This document shows, in pieces, positions 41,568 through 49,331 of a stretch of 62,191 bases of DNA; position 1 is the stretch's first letter, and the number at the start of each line of letters is the position of its first letter. The notes below the pieces were generated by a model. The model was not told the DNA's origin. It saw nothing but the letters and a program-made list of their open reading frames with translations, and searched no databases. Made by a program: the position numbers and the translations under genes. The stretch spans positions 1 through 62,191 of the forward strand of contig JAAEUE010000072.1 in NCBI GenBank assembly GCA_024227565.1, given 5' to 3'. The DNA comes from Alphaproteobacteria bacterium (GTDB lineage: Bacteria > Pseudomonadota > Alphaproteobacteria > Rhizobiales > CAJQND01).

Positions 41568-42548
41568 TCAGTTGGCCAGAGCCTGAACCTGTTTGATCAA
41601 GTCGGCGCCGCCGGAAACCGATGAGGCAAACTCGTCATAGATCGGCTTGGATGCGGAGATGAAGGCATCCTTGTCCGCTTCGTTCACGGCGATGCCGCCG
41701 TTCTTGAGGTTTTCCAGAAGTTCGGTCTCAAGCTTGGCAGCGGTGTCATAGACAAAGCCCTGCGTGTCGGCGGCCACGGCCATCAGATCCTTCTGGATGT
41801 CTTCTGGCAACTTTGCAAAGTGCTTGTCGGAGACCAGAACGTAGGCCGGCGTGTAAACGTGGCCGGTGATCGACAGATACTTCTGCACTTCCTGGAACTT
41901 GGCCGACCAGATTTGCGCATATGGGTTTTCCTGGCCGTCGATAACGCCTGTTTTCAGAGCGGTGAACACTTCAGAAAATGCCATTGGCGTCGGGTTCGCG
42001 CCATAGAGCTTGAACATCTTCACCCGCCATGCGCCCTTCGGCGTACGCAGCTTGATGCCCTTGAGGTCTTCAGGCTTGTTCACCGGCCGAGTGTTGTTGG
42101 TGATGTTGCGGAAGCCGTTCTCAAAGTATGTCAGGATCCGGTAGCCTTTGGACTTGGCCGCCTTGTTCAGCACGCTCTCGCCAATGGCGGCTTGCACCTT
42201 CATCATGTGGTTGCGGGACTTGATGATGTAGGGCATCTCAAACACGCCGAACTCATCTGCCACCGATGACATGACGGATGAAGGCAGCGAGAAGGTGATC
42301 TGGCCCAACTTCAGCTTCTGCAAAAGCTCTTTGTCTTTGCCGAGCTGCGAGGAGCCGAACACCTGAACTTCGGCCCGGTCACCCAGTTTGGCATTCGCCC
42401 GTTTGGCAAACTCCATAACGGACGCTTCAAACAGTGAACCCGGTTTGCCCACGTGGCCGAACTTCAGAATGATCTTGTCGGCATAGGCCGACCCTGCCGT
42501 CAGCGACAACGCTGCTGCCAGGGCTACAGATTTCAAAAGGCTCTTCAT
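41568..42548 (-). CDS. TRAP transporter substrate-binding protein (DctP-type)
   Basis: The 326-residue periplasmic protein begins with a Sec signal (MKSLLKSVALAAALSLTAGS, cleavage after AYA) and has the DctP fold landmarks: LKFGHVGKPGSLFEASVMEF, GSSQLGKDKELLQKLKLGQI, the carboxylate-binding arginine region LKGIKLRTPK, and FTALKTGVIDGQENP. The conserved arginine suggests an acidic ligand. AAAGGGAA lies before the ATG, 28 bp after the aminotransferase stop. Confidence 0.93.
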   Translation of the reverse strand: MKSLLKSVALAAALSLTAGSAYADKIILKFGHVGKPGSLFEASVMEFAKRANAKLGDRAEVQVFGSSQLGKDKELLQKLKLGQITFSLPSSVMSSVADEFGVFEMPYIIKSRNHMMKVQAAIGESVLNKAAKSKGYRILTYFENGFRNITNNTRPVNKPEDLKGIKLRTPKGAWRVKMFKLYGANPTPMAFSEVFTALKTGVIDGQENPYAQIWSAKFQEVQKYLSITGHVYTPAYVLVSDKHFAKLPEDIQKDLMAVAADTQGFVYDTAAKLETELLENLKNGGIAVNEADKDAFISASKPIYDEFASSVSGGADLIKQVQALAN

Positions 42549-42576
42549 GACGTTTCCCTTTCACAGTTGCATGTTT

Positions 42577-43773
42577 TTATTCAGCGGCAGCGGCATGCTC
42601 CGTCTTGCCTGCTGTGGATTTCAGATAGTCGAGCGCACAGGCCACCCCGCCGCTCTGGTGCGGCACCTCGGCAAGGTCCAGCCCCATCTCGATGCCCGAC
42701 AAGGTGGCGGCCAACATCAGATCGTTGAAATCGCCCAGGTGGCCAATGCGGAATAGCTTGCCTTGCACCTTCGACAACCCGTTGCCGAGCGACATGTCGA
42801 AGTTCTTCAAGATCACGCTGCGCAGCTCATCAGCGTTGTGCCCGTCCGGCACGCGCACCGCCGTGAGCACCGGCGAGTATTCTTCGGCCACCTCACACTG
42901 CACCTCAAGGCCCCAGGTCCGCACCGCGCGGCGCGTCGCCTCGCCATGGCGCCTATGGCGCGCGAAGACATTGTCCAGGCCCTCTTCATGCAGCATGTGG
43001 ATGGCTTCAACCAGGCCGTAGAGCATGTTGGTGCCTGGCGTGTAGGGGAAGTAGCCGGTCTTGTTAGCGGCAATCATTTCACCCCAGGCCCAGTAAGATT
43101 TTGCCGTGGTTGAGGCTTCAGAAGCGCCAATGGCCTTCTCGCTCACCGCGTTGAACGACAGGCCCGGTGGCAACATGAGCCCCTTTTGCGAGCCCGATAT
43201 AGCAACATCCACACCCCATTCATCAAACCTGAAGTCAGCAGATGCCAAGCCGGAAATGGTGTCCACCATCAACAATGCAGGATGGCTTGCGGCGTCTATG
43301 GCTTTGCGGATTTCGGCAATTTGAGAGGTGCACCCGGTGGATGTTTCGTTGTGAACAACGCACACCGCCTTGATCTCGTGGCCTGCATCGCGGCGCAGGC
43401 GGTCTTCCAGCAGATTTGCGTCCGCCCCGCGCCTCCAGTCGGTCTCAATGACCTCAGGAACCAAATCAAATTTCTTGGCTAAGTTAGCCCAAAGACTGGC
43501 GAAGTGACCGGTTTCGACCATAACGCATTTATCGCCCGGCGACAGGGCATTGACCAGGGCAGCTTCCCAGGCTCCGGTGCCCGATGAGGGGTAGATGATA
43601 ACCGGCCCTGCGCATTTGAAGATGGTTTTGATGCCTTCAAGCGCGCGCAACCCCAACGCCGCAAACCCTGGCCCGCGATGGTCCTGGGTCGGCATGTCCA
43701 TGGCCCGCAGAATGCGGTCCGGCACTGCGCTTGGTCCTGGTATCTGAAGAAAATGACGCCCGGCTTGTCTCAC
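42577..43773 (-). CDS. class V aminotransferase (alanine/serine/aspartate-glyoxylate type)
   Basis: The 398-residue PLP enzyme has the class V layout: FLQIPGPSAVPDRILRAMDM at the start, DMPTQDHRGPGF, YPSSGTGAWEAAL, VDTISGLASADFRFDEW, and the PLP lysine in SGSQKGLMLPPG. It resembles alanine- or serine-glyoxylate aminotransferases and BhcA-type aspartate-glyoxylate aminotransferases. GTG at 43773 is taken as start because GGGAG lies eight bases upstream; TTG at 43794 would add seven residues. As first gene before the TRAP transporter and opposite a glycolate-dehydrogenase-like gene, conversion of glyoxylate to glycine is inferred. Confidence 0.85.
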   Translation of the reverse strand: MRQAGRHFLQIPGPSAVPDRILRAMDMPTQDHRGPGFAALGLRALEGIKTIFKCAGPVIIYPSSGTGAWEAALVNALSPGDKCVMVETGHFASLWANLAKKFDLVPEVIETDWRRGADANLLEDRLRRDAGHEIKAVCVVHNETSTGCTSQIAEIRKAIDAASHPALLMVDTISGLASADFRFDEWGVDVAISGSQKGLMLPPGLSFNAVSEKAIGASEASTTAKSYWAWGEMIAANKTGYFPYTPGTNMLYGLVEAIHMLHEEGLDNVFARHRRHGEATRRAVRTWGLEVQCEVAEEYSPVLTAVRVPDGHNADELRSVILKNFDMSLGNGLSKVQGKLFRIGHLGDFNDLMLAATLSGIEMGLDLAEVPHQSGGVACALDYLKSTAGKTEHAAAAE

Positions 43774-43839
43774 CGTTTCGCGCTCCCATCCCAAAATTCG
43801 CCGCCACTTTTTGAGTGGACGTTTCGATTGCCATTATTG

Positions 43840-43857
43840 AATTATGAATTCATAATT
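43840..43857. promoter_or_regulatory. 18-bp perfect palindrome between divergent operons, probable GntR operator
   Basis: AATTATGAATTCATAATT is a perfect palindrome located 67 bp before the aminotransferase start and 31 bp before the GlcD/GlcF start. A GntR/FadR-type regulator is encoded at the end of the rightward unit. Such regulators bind short dyads between the genes they control, so one site could govern both operons. No second copy was noticed near the regulator gene. Confidence 0.6.
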
Positions 43858-43887
43858 ACGTCAAGCACGTTTTTTGGAAATATGGAC

Positions 43888-46812
43888 ATGCCGACGAGTT
43901 TGCGCCCGGGTTTGGAACGACGCCTGAAGTCATCGCTTCAGGGCGAAGTGATGTTCGATGCTTTCAGCCGGGGGCGCTACGCCACGGACGCTTCGATCTA
44001 TCAGATGATGCCCCTAGGGGTCGCCGTGCCCCAATCGCTGGACGATGTTCGGGCGGCCATTGCCCTGGCCCGCCAAGAGGGCGTGCCCCTCCTGCCCCGC
44101 GGCGGCGGCACGTCACAAGCTGGCCAAACGGTGAATGAAGCTTTGGTGCTCGACACCTCAAAGCACCTCAACCGCATTCTCCACCTGGACGTTGCCGGAA
44201 GACGCTGCACGGTTGAGCCCGGCATCGTGCTCGACGAATTGAACCGGCACCTCAAGCCACACGGTCTGTGGTTCCCGGTGGACGTCTCCACCGCGTCGCG
44301 CGCAACCATCGGCGGCATGACCGCAAACAATTCCTGCGGCGGCCGTTCGATCCATTACGGCACCATGCGTGACAACGTCCTCGCTATCGACGCCATCATG
44401 GCCGATGGGACCGAAGCCCACTTTGGGTCTGTGCCGAGAAATCTTGCCGGTCTCAACGCCCCTGTGCGCGAGCAATTTGCCGAGCTGTTGCAACTGGGGG
44501 AGCGCGAAGCCGCCGAGATCTCAGCAAGGTTTCCGAACGTGGTGCGCCGGGTTGGCGGCTACAACATCGACGCGCTCGCGCCCAACGGGCCAGAGAACAA
44601 CCTTGCCCACCTGCTGGTCGGCTCGGAAGGCACCCTCGCCTATTCAAGCGCGATTGAGCTCAAGCTCTCGCCGCTGCCCAAGAACAAGGTGATGGGCGTT
44701 TGTCACTTCCCCACATTCTATCAGGCCATGGATGCGACCCAGCATCTGGTCACCTTGGGGCCCCATGCGGTGGAGTTGGTGGACGCCACAATGATTGCGC
44801 TTGCCCGCGACATCGACCTCTTCCGACCCACGGTTGAGCAATTCGTCAACGGCGACCCGGCCGCCTTGCTGCTGGTGGAGTTTGCCGAAGACGATCAAGC
44901 CGAAAACCTGCGCCGCCTCAAGCAGCTGCACGAACGCATGGCAGATCTCGGTTTCACCTGGAACGGCAGCGAAAAATCCTGCGGCGGCGTGGTTGAGGCC
45001 ATTGAACCGGCGCTTCAGGGCGCGATCGCAGAGGTGCGGAAATCCGGCCTCAACATCATGATGTCCATGAAATCACAGGGAAAACCGGTAAGCTTTGTGG
45101 AAGATTGCACTGTTGAACTCCCCGACCTGGCCGAGTACACGGCGGGCCTCACAGAGATCTTCACCAAGCATGGCACAACGGGCACGTGGTATGCCCATGC
45201 CTCGGTCGGTTGTTTGCATGTGCGCCCGGTCCTCAACCTCAAGCTCGACCAGGATGTGCGCACCATGCGCGCCATTGCCGAAGAGGCTTTCGACCTGGTG
45301 CTGAAATACAAGGGCTCCCATTCCGGCGAACATGGCGACGGTCTCGTGCGGTCCGAGTTTCACGAAAAGATGTTCGGCAAGCGCATGATCGACGCCTTTG
45401 GCGCGGTCAAGCAGCAGCTCGATCCCACCGGCCTGTTCAACCCCGGCAAGATTGTCGATCCGCCCAAGATGGATGACCGCACCCTGTTCCGCTTCCAGCC
45501 GGACTATCAGGTGGCTGAATTCGATACCGTCCTCGACTGGACCGCATGGCCTGGCGCTGGAGGCGGCTTTCAGGGCGCGGTTGAGATGTGCAACAACAAC
45601 GGAGCCTGCCGGAAGCTTGTTGGCGGCACCATGTGCCCCTCCTATCGCGCCACCCGCAACGAGCGGGATACCACCCGAGGACGCGCCAACAGTTTGCGCC
45701 TGGCCATCTCCGGCCAGCTGGGCCCGGATGCCTTCGCGTCGGACGAGATGATGGAGAGCCTCAAGCTTTGTGTGTCGTGCAAAGGCTGCAAGCGTGAATG
45801 CCCAACTGGCGTCGACATGTCCAAGATGAAGATCGAGGTGCTGGCGGCCCGCGCAAAAGCAAACGGATTAACTCTGCATGACCGCCTGGTGGCCTACCTG
45901 CCCCGCTATGCCCCCATGGCGTCGCGGGCATCGTGGCTTCTCAATCTCCGGGACAAGCTGCCGGGACTGCCGGCGCTGAGTGAAGCGGTTGCCGGCTTTG
46001 CGGCAAGCCGACCGTTGCCGCGCTGGGCAATTAAACCGTACACGGACAAACCGGCGAGCGAGATCAACGCACGCAGCGTTGTCCTGTTGGCCGACACCTT
46101 CAATCGCTACTTTGAGCCGGAAAACCTCAACGCTGCCCAGAACGTACTGGAGGCGGGCGGGTACCGCGTTCATACGCCAGCGCCTCAAGAAGGCACACGG
46201 CCCCTATGCTGCGGTCGCACCTTCCTGGCTGCTGGCCTGGTGGATGAGGCCCGCGCCGAAGCGCAAAGAACCCTTGCCGCACTGCTTCCTTACATCAAAC
46301 GGGGTGTTCCTGTGGTCGGGCTTGAGCCAAGTTGCCTTTTGACCTTGCGAGATGAGTTTGAATCCCTCTTACCAGGTCCCGATACAGCAGACCTTGCGCG
46401 CTCAGCTGAGATGTTTGAGGAGTTCCTCGCCCGCCAATCTGCAGAGGGGGAGCTCTCCCTGCCCTTAAAACCTCCCGCACAGCGTGTGTTACTGCACGGC
46501 CATTGCCACCAGAAAGCGTTCGATGTGATGAGCACCGTTGAGCAGAGTTTGCGCCTCATACCTCAGATGGAGGTTGAAGTAATTTCCTCCTCGTGCTGCG
46601 GCATGGCCGGGGCCTTCGGCTATGGCAAGGACACGGTTGCAACCTCACGCCAGATGGCAGAACTTGACCTGCTTCCCACCGTCCGCAGCGCTGATCCAGA
46701 AACCCTGATCGTGGCTGACGGCACCTCCTGCCGACACCAAATTGCCGACCTTTCAGACCGCCAGGCGCTCCATGTGGCGCGCGTTCTGGAAATGGCGCTC
46801 GCTCCAGTTTAA
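43888..46812 (+). CDS. FAD/Fe-S oxidoreductase, GlcD-GlcF fusion (glycolate/D-lactate dehydrogenase-like)
   Basis: The 974-residue protein joins a GlcD-type FAD-binding half (residues about 30-560; LLPRGGGTSQAGQTVNEA, ATIGGMTANNSCGGRS, GSHSGEHGDGLVRSEF) to a GlcF-type half with a ferredoxin motif (LCVSCKGCKRECPTGVD), an extra Cys set (CNNNGAC ... CPSYRATRNERD) and two CCG-type domains (LCCGRTFLA, SSCCGMAGAFGY). Such fusions oxidise 2-hydroxy acids such as glycolate or D-lactate to 2-oxo acids, passing electrons to quinone. ATG 43888 has GGAAA at good distance; ATG 43882 is possible. It is followed by the GntR gene and diverges from the aminotransferase-TRAP operon. Confidence 0.88.
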   Translation: MPTSLRPGLERRLKSSLQGEVMFDAFSRGRYATDASIYQMMPLGVAVPQSLDDVRAAIALARQEGVPLLPRGGGTSQAGQTVNEALVLDTSKHLNRILHLDVAGRRCTVEPGIVLDELNRHLKPHGLWFPVDVSTASRATIGGMTANNSCGGRSIHYGTMRDNVLAIDAIMADGTEAHFGSVPRNLAGLNAPVREQFAELLQLGEREAAEISARFPNVVRRVGGYNIDALAPNGPENNLAHLLVGSEGTLAYSSAIELKLSPLPKNKVMGVCHFPTFYQAMDATQHLVTLGPHAVELVDATMIALARDIDLFRPTVEQFVNGDPAALLLVEFAEDDQAENLRRLKQLHERMADLGFTWNGSEKSCGGVVEAIEPALQGAIAEVRKSGLNIMMSMKSQGKPVSFVEDCTVELPDLAEYTAGLTEIFTKHGTTGTWYAHASVGCLHVRPVLNLKLDQDVRTMRAIAEEAFDLVLKYKGSHSGEHGDGLVRSEFHEKMFGKRMIDAFGAVKQQLDPTGLFNPGKIVDPPKMDDRTLFRFQPDYQVAEFDTVLDWTAWPGAGGGFQGAVEMCNNNGACRKLVGGTMCPSYRATRNERDTTRGRANSLRLAISGQLGPDAFASDEMMESLKLCVSCKGCKRECPTGVDMSKMKIEVLAARAKANGLTLHDRLVAYLPRYAPMASRASWLLNLRDKLPGLPALSEAVAGFAASRPLPRWAIKPYTDKPASEINARSVVLLADTFNRYFEPENLNAAQNVLEAGGYRVHTPAPQEGTRPLCCGRTFLAAGLVDEARAEAQRTLAALLPYIKRGVPVVGLEPSCLLTLRDEFESLLPGPDTADLARSAEMFEEFLARQSAEGELSLPLKPPAQRVLLHGHCHQKAFDVMSTVEQSLRLIPQMEVEVISSSCCGMAGAFGYGKDTVATSRQMAELDLLPTVRSADPETLIVADGTSCRHQIADLSDRQALHVARVLEMALAPV

Positions 46813-46822
46813 GGTGATGATG

Positions 46823-47509
46823 ATGAATATTGCAGCAAACATATCCTCGATCACCCGCCGCTCCCTGCACGATGAATTGGTGGAACGGCTCCGCACTTTG
46901 ATCGTTGAGGGCACCCTGGAGCCCGGACTCAAGGTGCCCGAGCGCGATCTGTGTGAGCAGTTCGAGGTGTCGCGGACTCCAATGCGCGAGGCCCTGAAAG
47001 TTCTGGCGGCCGACGGCCTTGTCACCCTCACCCCCAACCGGGGTGCTTGGGTCAGCAAGCTGACCTTGCCTGAGTTGGAAGAAGTGTTCCCGGTCATGGG
47101 CGCGCTTGAGGCCTTGTCCGGCGAACTGGCCTGCGCCCGCATCAGCGACAAGCAAGTGGCCGCCGTGCGCAAACTGCATGACCGTATGGTTGTGCATTAC
47201 GAGGCTGGGGAACTCGATGCCTACTTTGCGGTCAACCAGCAAATCCATGAAGCCATTTTGGAGGCCGCCGACAACGAGACACTGTCGGCCCAATACCGCT
47301 CGCTCTCAACCCGCATCAGGCGCGCGCGCTATGTGGCGAACATGACCGCAGAGCGCTGGGCCCAGGCCGTGGATGAACACGAACAAATTCTAAACGCCCT
47401 GGAGGCGCGCGACGCCGGGCGCCTGGCCAACATTTTGCGCCAGCACCTGAGCAACAAGTTTGCCACGGTGAAGGAGTGGTTGCTGGCCCAGGAAGAGCCC
47501 GCCTCTTAA
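46823..47509 (+). CDS. GntR-family transcriptional regulator (FadR/FCD subfamily)
   Basis: The 228-residue protein has an N-terminal winged helix (LVERLRTLIVEGTLEPG, VPERDLCEQFEVSRTPMREA, LKVLAADGLVTLTPNRGAWV) and an FCD effector domain with HDRMVVHYEAGELDAYF, NQQIHEAILEAADN and DEHEQILNALEARDAG, whose His and Asp residues usually bind a metal and a carboxylic-acid ligand. AAGG is eight bases before ATG 46823; ATGs at 46817 and 46820 are alternatives. Next to the GlcD/GlcF gene, it likely senses a hydroxy or oxo acid and acts at the palindrome at 43840. Confidence 0.9.
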   Translation: MNIAANISSITRRSLHDELVERLRTLIVEGTLEPGLKVPERDLCEQFEVSRTPMREALKVLAADGLVTLTPNRGAWVSKLTLPELEEVFPVMGALEALSGELACARISDKQVAAVRKLHDRMVVHYEAGELDAYFAVNQQIHEAILEAADNETLSAQYRSLSTRIRRARYVANMTAERWAQAVDEHEQILNALEARDAGRLANILRQHLSNKFATVKEWLLAQEEPAS

Positions 47510-47513
47510 GATC

Positions 47514-48566
47514 TCACAAGCGGGACGCAAGCGCCCAACCGCACTCGGCCAGGAACCCTGCCCGCTCGCCAACTTTGAGCGCATCGGCATGGCTCGCGTT
47601 GCCCTGGAGCGCCCGCGCATAGACACCTTGAACAATCGCGGTCAGCCGAAACAGGGCAAAGGCGGTGAAGTAATCCAGGTTCCCCGGCACCGCGATGCCG
47701 CGCATTGCGGCGTAAGTCTCGATCACCTCATCACGCTCCGGCAACCCCACAGAGGCAAAGTCCAGCCCGGCCACACCCTTGACCCCGGGCACATCAGCCG
47801 GCACCCGGTAGGGCATGCAGAAATATCCAAGGTCGGCCAAGGGATGGCCGATGGTCGAAAGCTCCCAGTCAAGCACTGCAGCAACAGTGTCCGTGCCCTC
47901 AGCAAAGATCATGTTGCCGGGGCGGAAGTCGCCATGGACAATTGTGGCCGCTTCGTCTTCGGGCAAGTGGCTCTCCAGCTTTGCGATGAGCTTGTCCATG
48001 GCCGGCATGTCCTGGGTCTTGGAAGCCTCATATTGCCGGGTCCAGGTTTTCAGCTGCCGGGCAATGTAACCCTCCGGCTTGCCGAAGCCTTCAAGCCCCA
48101 CCGCGCGCCAGTCCACGGTGTGCAGCGCCCCAAGCGCCCGGGCCATTTCCAGCCAGGCGCCTTTGCGCGATTTTTGGCTGAATTCAGGCAAATCCGGCTC
48201 CGCACTGAAGCGCCCCGGCACGAAGTCCATGAGGAAAAAGGGGGTGCCGATAACATCATCGTCTTCGCAGAGCAGATGCATCCTGGGCACCGGCACCGCG
48301 CTGTTCTGAAGCGCCGACATCACCCGGAATTCGCGCTCCACCTGGTGGGCGCCGCGCAGCAGCTCGCCTGGCGGCTTCTTGCGCAAAACAAGTCGCCGCT
48401 CGGCAAAGGTCAACAGAAAGGTCGGATTGGATTGGCCCCCTTGGAACTGGCCGAGTTCAAACGCCCCTCCGAACTCAGGAAGATGCGCAGCCAGATAGCC
48501 TGCAAGCTTCTCCTCATCGAAGCGATGCTGAGGCAGAACGTCAACGGTTTCCGGCGCAGCCGCCAT
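47514..48566 (-). CDS. APH-type phosphotransferase associated with acyl-CoA dehydrogenases (ACAD10/11-like kinase domain)
   Basis: The 350-residue protein has a kinase-like fold: FQGGQSNPTFLLTF, the ATP-lysine strand RRLVLRKKPPG, a catalytic loop VHGDFRPGNMIF and the metal site AVLDWELSTIGHP. This subgroup is usually encoded with acyl-CoA dehydrogenases, and in animals it is fused to them (ACAD10/11), where it phosphorylates 4-hydroxy acids before dehydration. AGGAGG lies six bases before ATG 48566. It is the last gene of a four-gene leftward acyl-CoA operon, which supports that role, though the substrate is unknown. Confidence 0.85.
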   Translation of the reverse strand: MAAAPETVDVLPQHRFDEEKLAGYLAAHLPEFGGAFELGQFQGGQSNPTFLLTFAERRLVLRKKPPGELLRGAHQVEREFRVMSALQNSAVPVPRMHLLCEDDDVIGTPFFLMDFVPGRFSAEPDLPEFSQKSRKGAWLEMARALGALHTVDWRAVGLEGFGKPEGYIARQLKTWTRQYEASKTQDMPAMDKLIAKLESHLPEDEAATIVHGDFRPGNMIFAEGTDTVAAVLDWELSTIGHPLADLGYFCMPYRVPADVPGVKGVAGLDFASVGLPERDEVIETYAAMRGIAVPGNLDYFTAFALFRLTAIVQGVYARALQGNASHADALKVGERAGFLAECGWALASRL

Positions 48567-48575
48567 GCACACCTC

Positions 48576-49331
48576 CTAGCTGATCGTCTCGCCGCCATCG
48601 GCCACAAGGTTCTGGCCGGTCACATAGGCGCTTGCGTCCGAGGCAAGGAAGAGGGCGACACCGGCAATATCTTCAGGCTCGCCAATGCGGCGCAAGGGCG
48701 TTTGGTTTTTCGCACGCTCCAGGCGCACCGGATCCTCCAAAAGGGCGCGGGCAAAATCAGTTTTAATCAGACCCGGCGAGATGGCATTGGCGCGGATGCC
48801 CTTCGGCCCCCACTCCACTGCAAGGTTACGCACCAACCCTGCCTCGGCCGCTTTCGAAACACCATAGATCCCGATGACGTTATTGCCCCGAAGCCCGGCA
48901 ATCGAGGAGATCACAATCACCGAGCCGGCGCCCTTGTCGGCCATCATCGGGCAAACCATGTTGCAGAGCTGGTAGATGCTCAACACATTGGTTTCCATGA
49001 TCTTGTTGAAGACCTCATCGCCCGCATCCGCCATTGGCCCGTAAACCGGATTGGTCGCCGCGTTGCAAACAAGGATATCGACCCCGCCCCAAGCGTCCAC
49101 GGTTCCGGCAACAAGGGCTTCCAGTTCCTCACGCCGCCCCACATGGCAGGGTATGGCGAGCGCCTCATGACCTTCAGCCTTTAGTTCTCCAGCAACCTTT
49201 TCGCACATGTCGGCCTTGCGGCTTGAGATCACCACCTTTGCACCGGCGCGGACAAAGGCTTGAGCGATCGCCTTGCCGATGCCCTTGGTGGAACCGGTGA
49301 TGATCGCTGTCTTGCCTTCAAGATCAAACAT
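48576..49331 (-). CDS. short-chain dehydrogenase/reductase (SDR)
   Basis: This 251-residue SDR has ITGSTKGIGKAIAQ, VCNAATN in place of the usual NNAG, IVISSIAG with the active serine, YGVSKAAEAGL for Tyr-x3-Lys, and the FabG-like LVADGGETIS end. The start at 49331 lies inside the 3' end of the AMP-ligase gene (8-bp overlap), so translation is coupled. In the acyl-CoA operon it probably oxidises a hydroxyacyl intermediate. Confidence 0.88.
   Translation of the reverse strand: MFDLEGKTAIITGSTKGIGKAIAQAFVRAGAKVVISSRKADMCEKVAGELKAEGHEALAIPCHVGRREELEALVAGTVDAWGGVDILVCNAATNPVYGPMADAGDEVFNKIMETNVLSIYQLCNMVCPMMADKGAGSVIVISSIAGLRGNNVIGIYGVSKAAEAGLVRNLAVEWGPKGIRANAISPGLIKTDFARALLEDPVRLERAKNQTPLRRIGEPEDIAGVALFLASDASAYVTGQNLVADGGETIS

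Noticed and set aside
43678..43887. Longer N-terminus of the GlcD/GlcF protein from an ATG at 43678
   Set aside because: It would run antisense through the aminotransferase start and across the palindrome; the starts at 43882/43888 match the flavoprotein N-terminus.
47589..49184. Rightward frame of 531 codons opposite the APH kinase and SDR genes
   Set aside because: It is antisense to two conserved genes, with His/Arg/Gly-rich composition and no family features.
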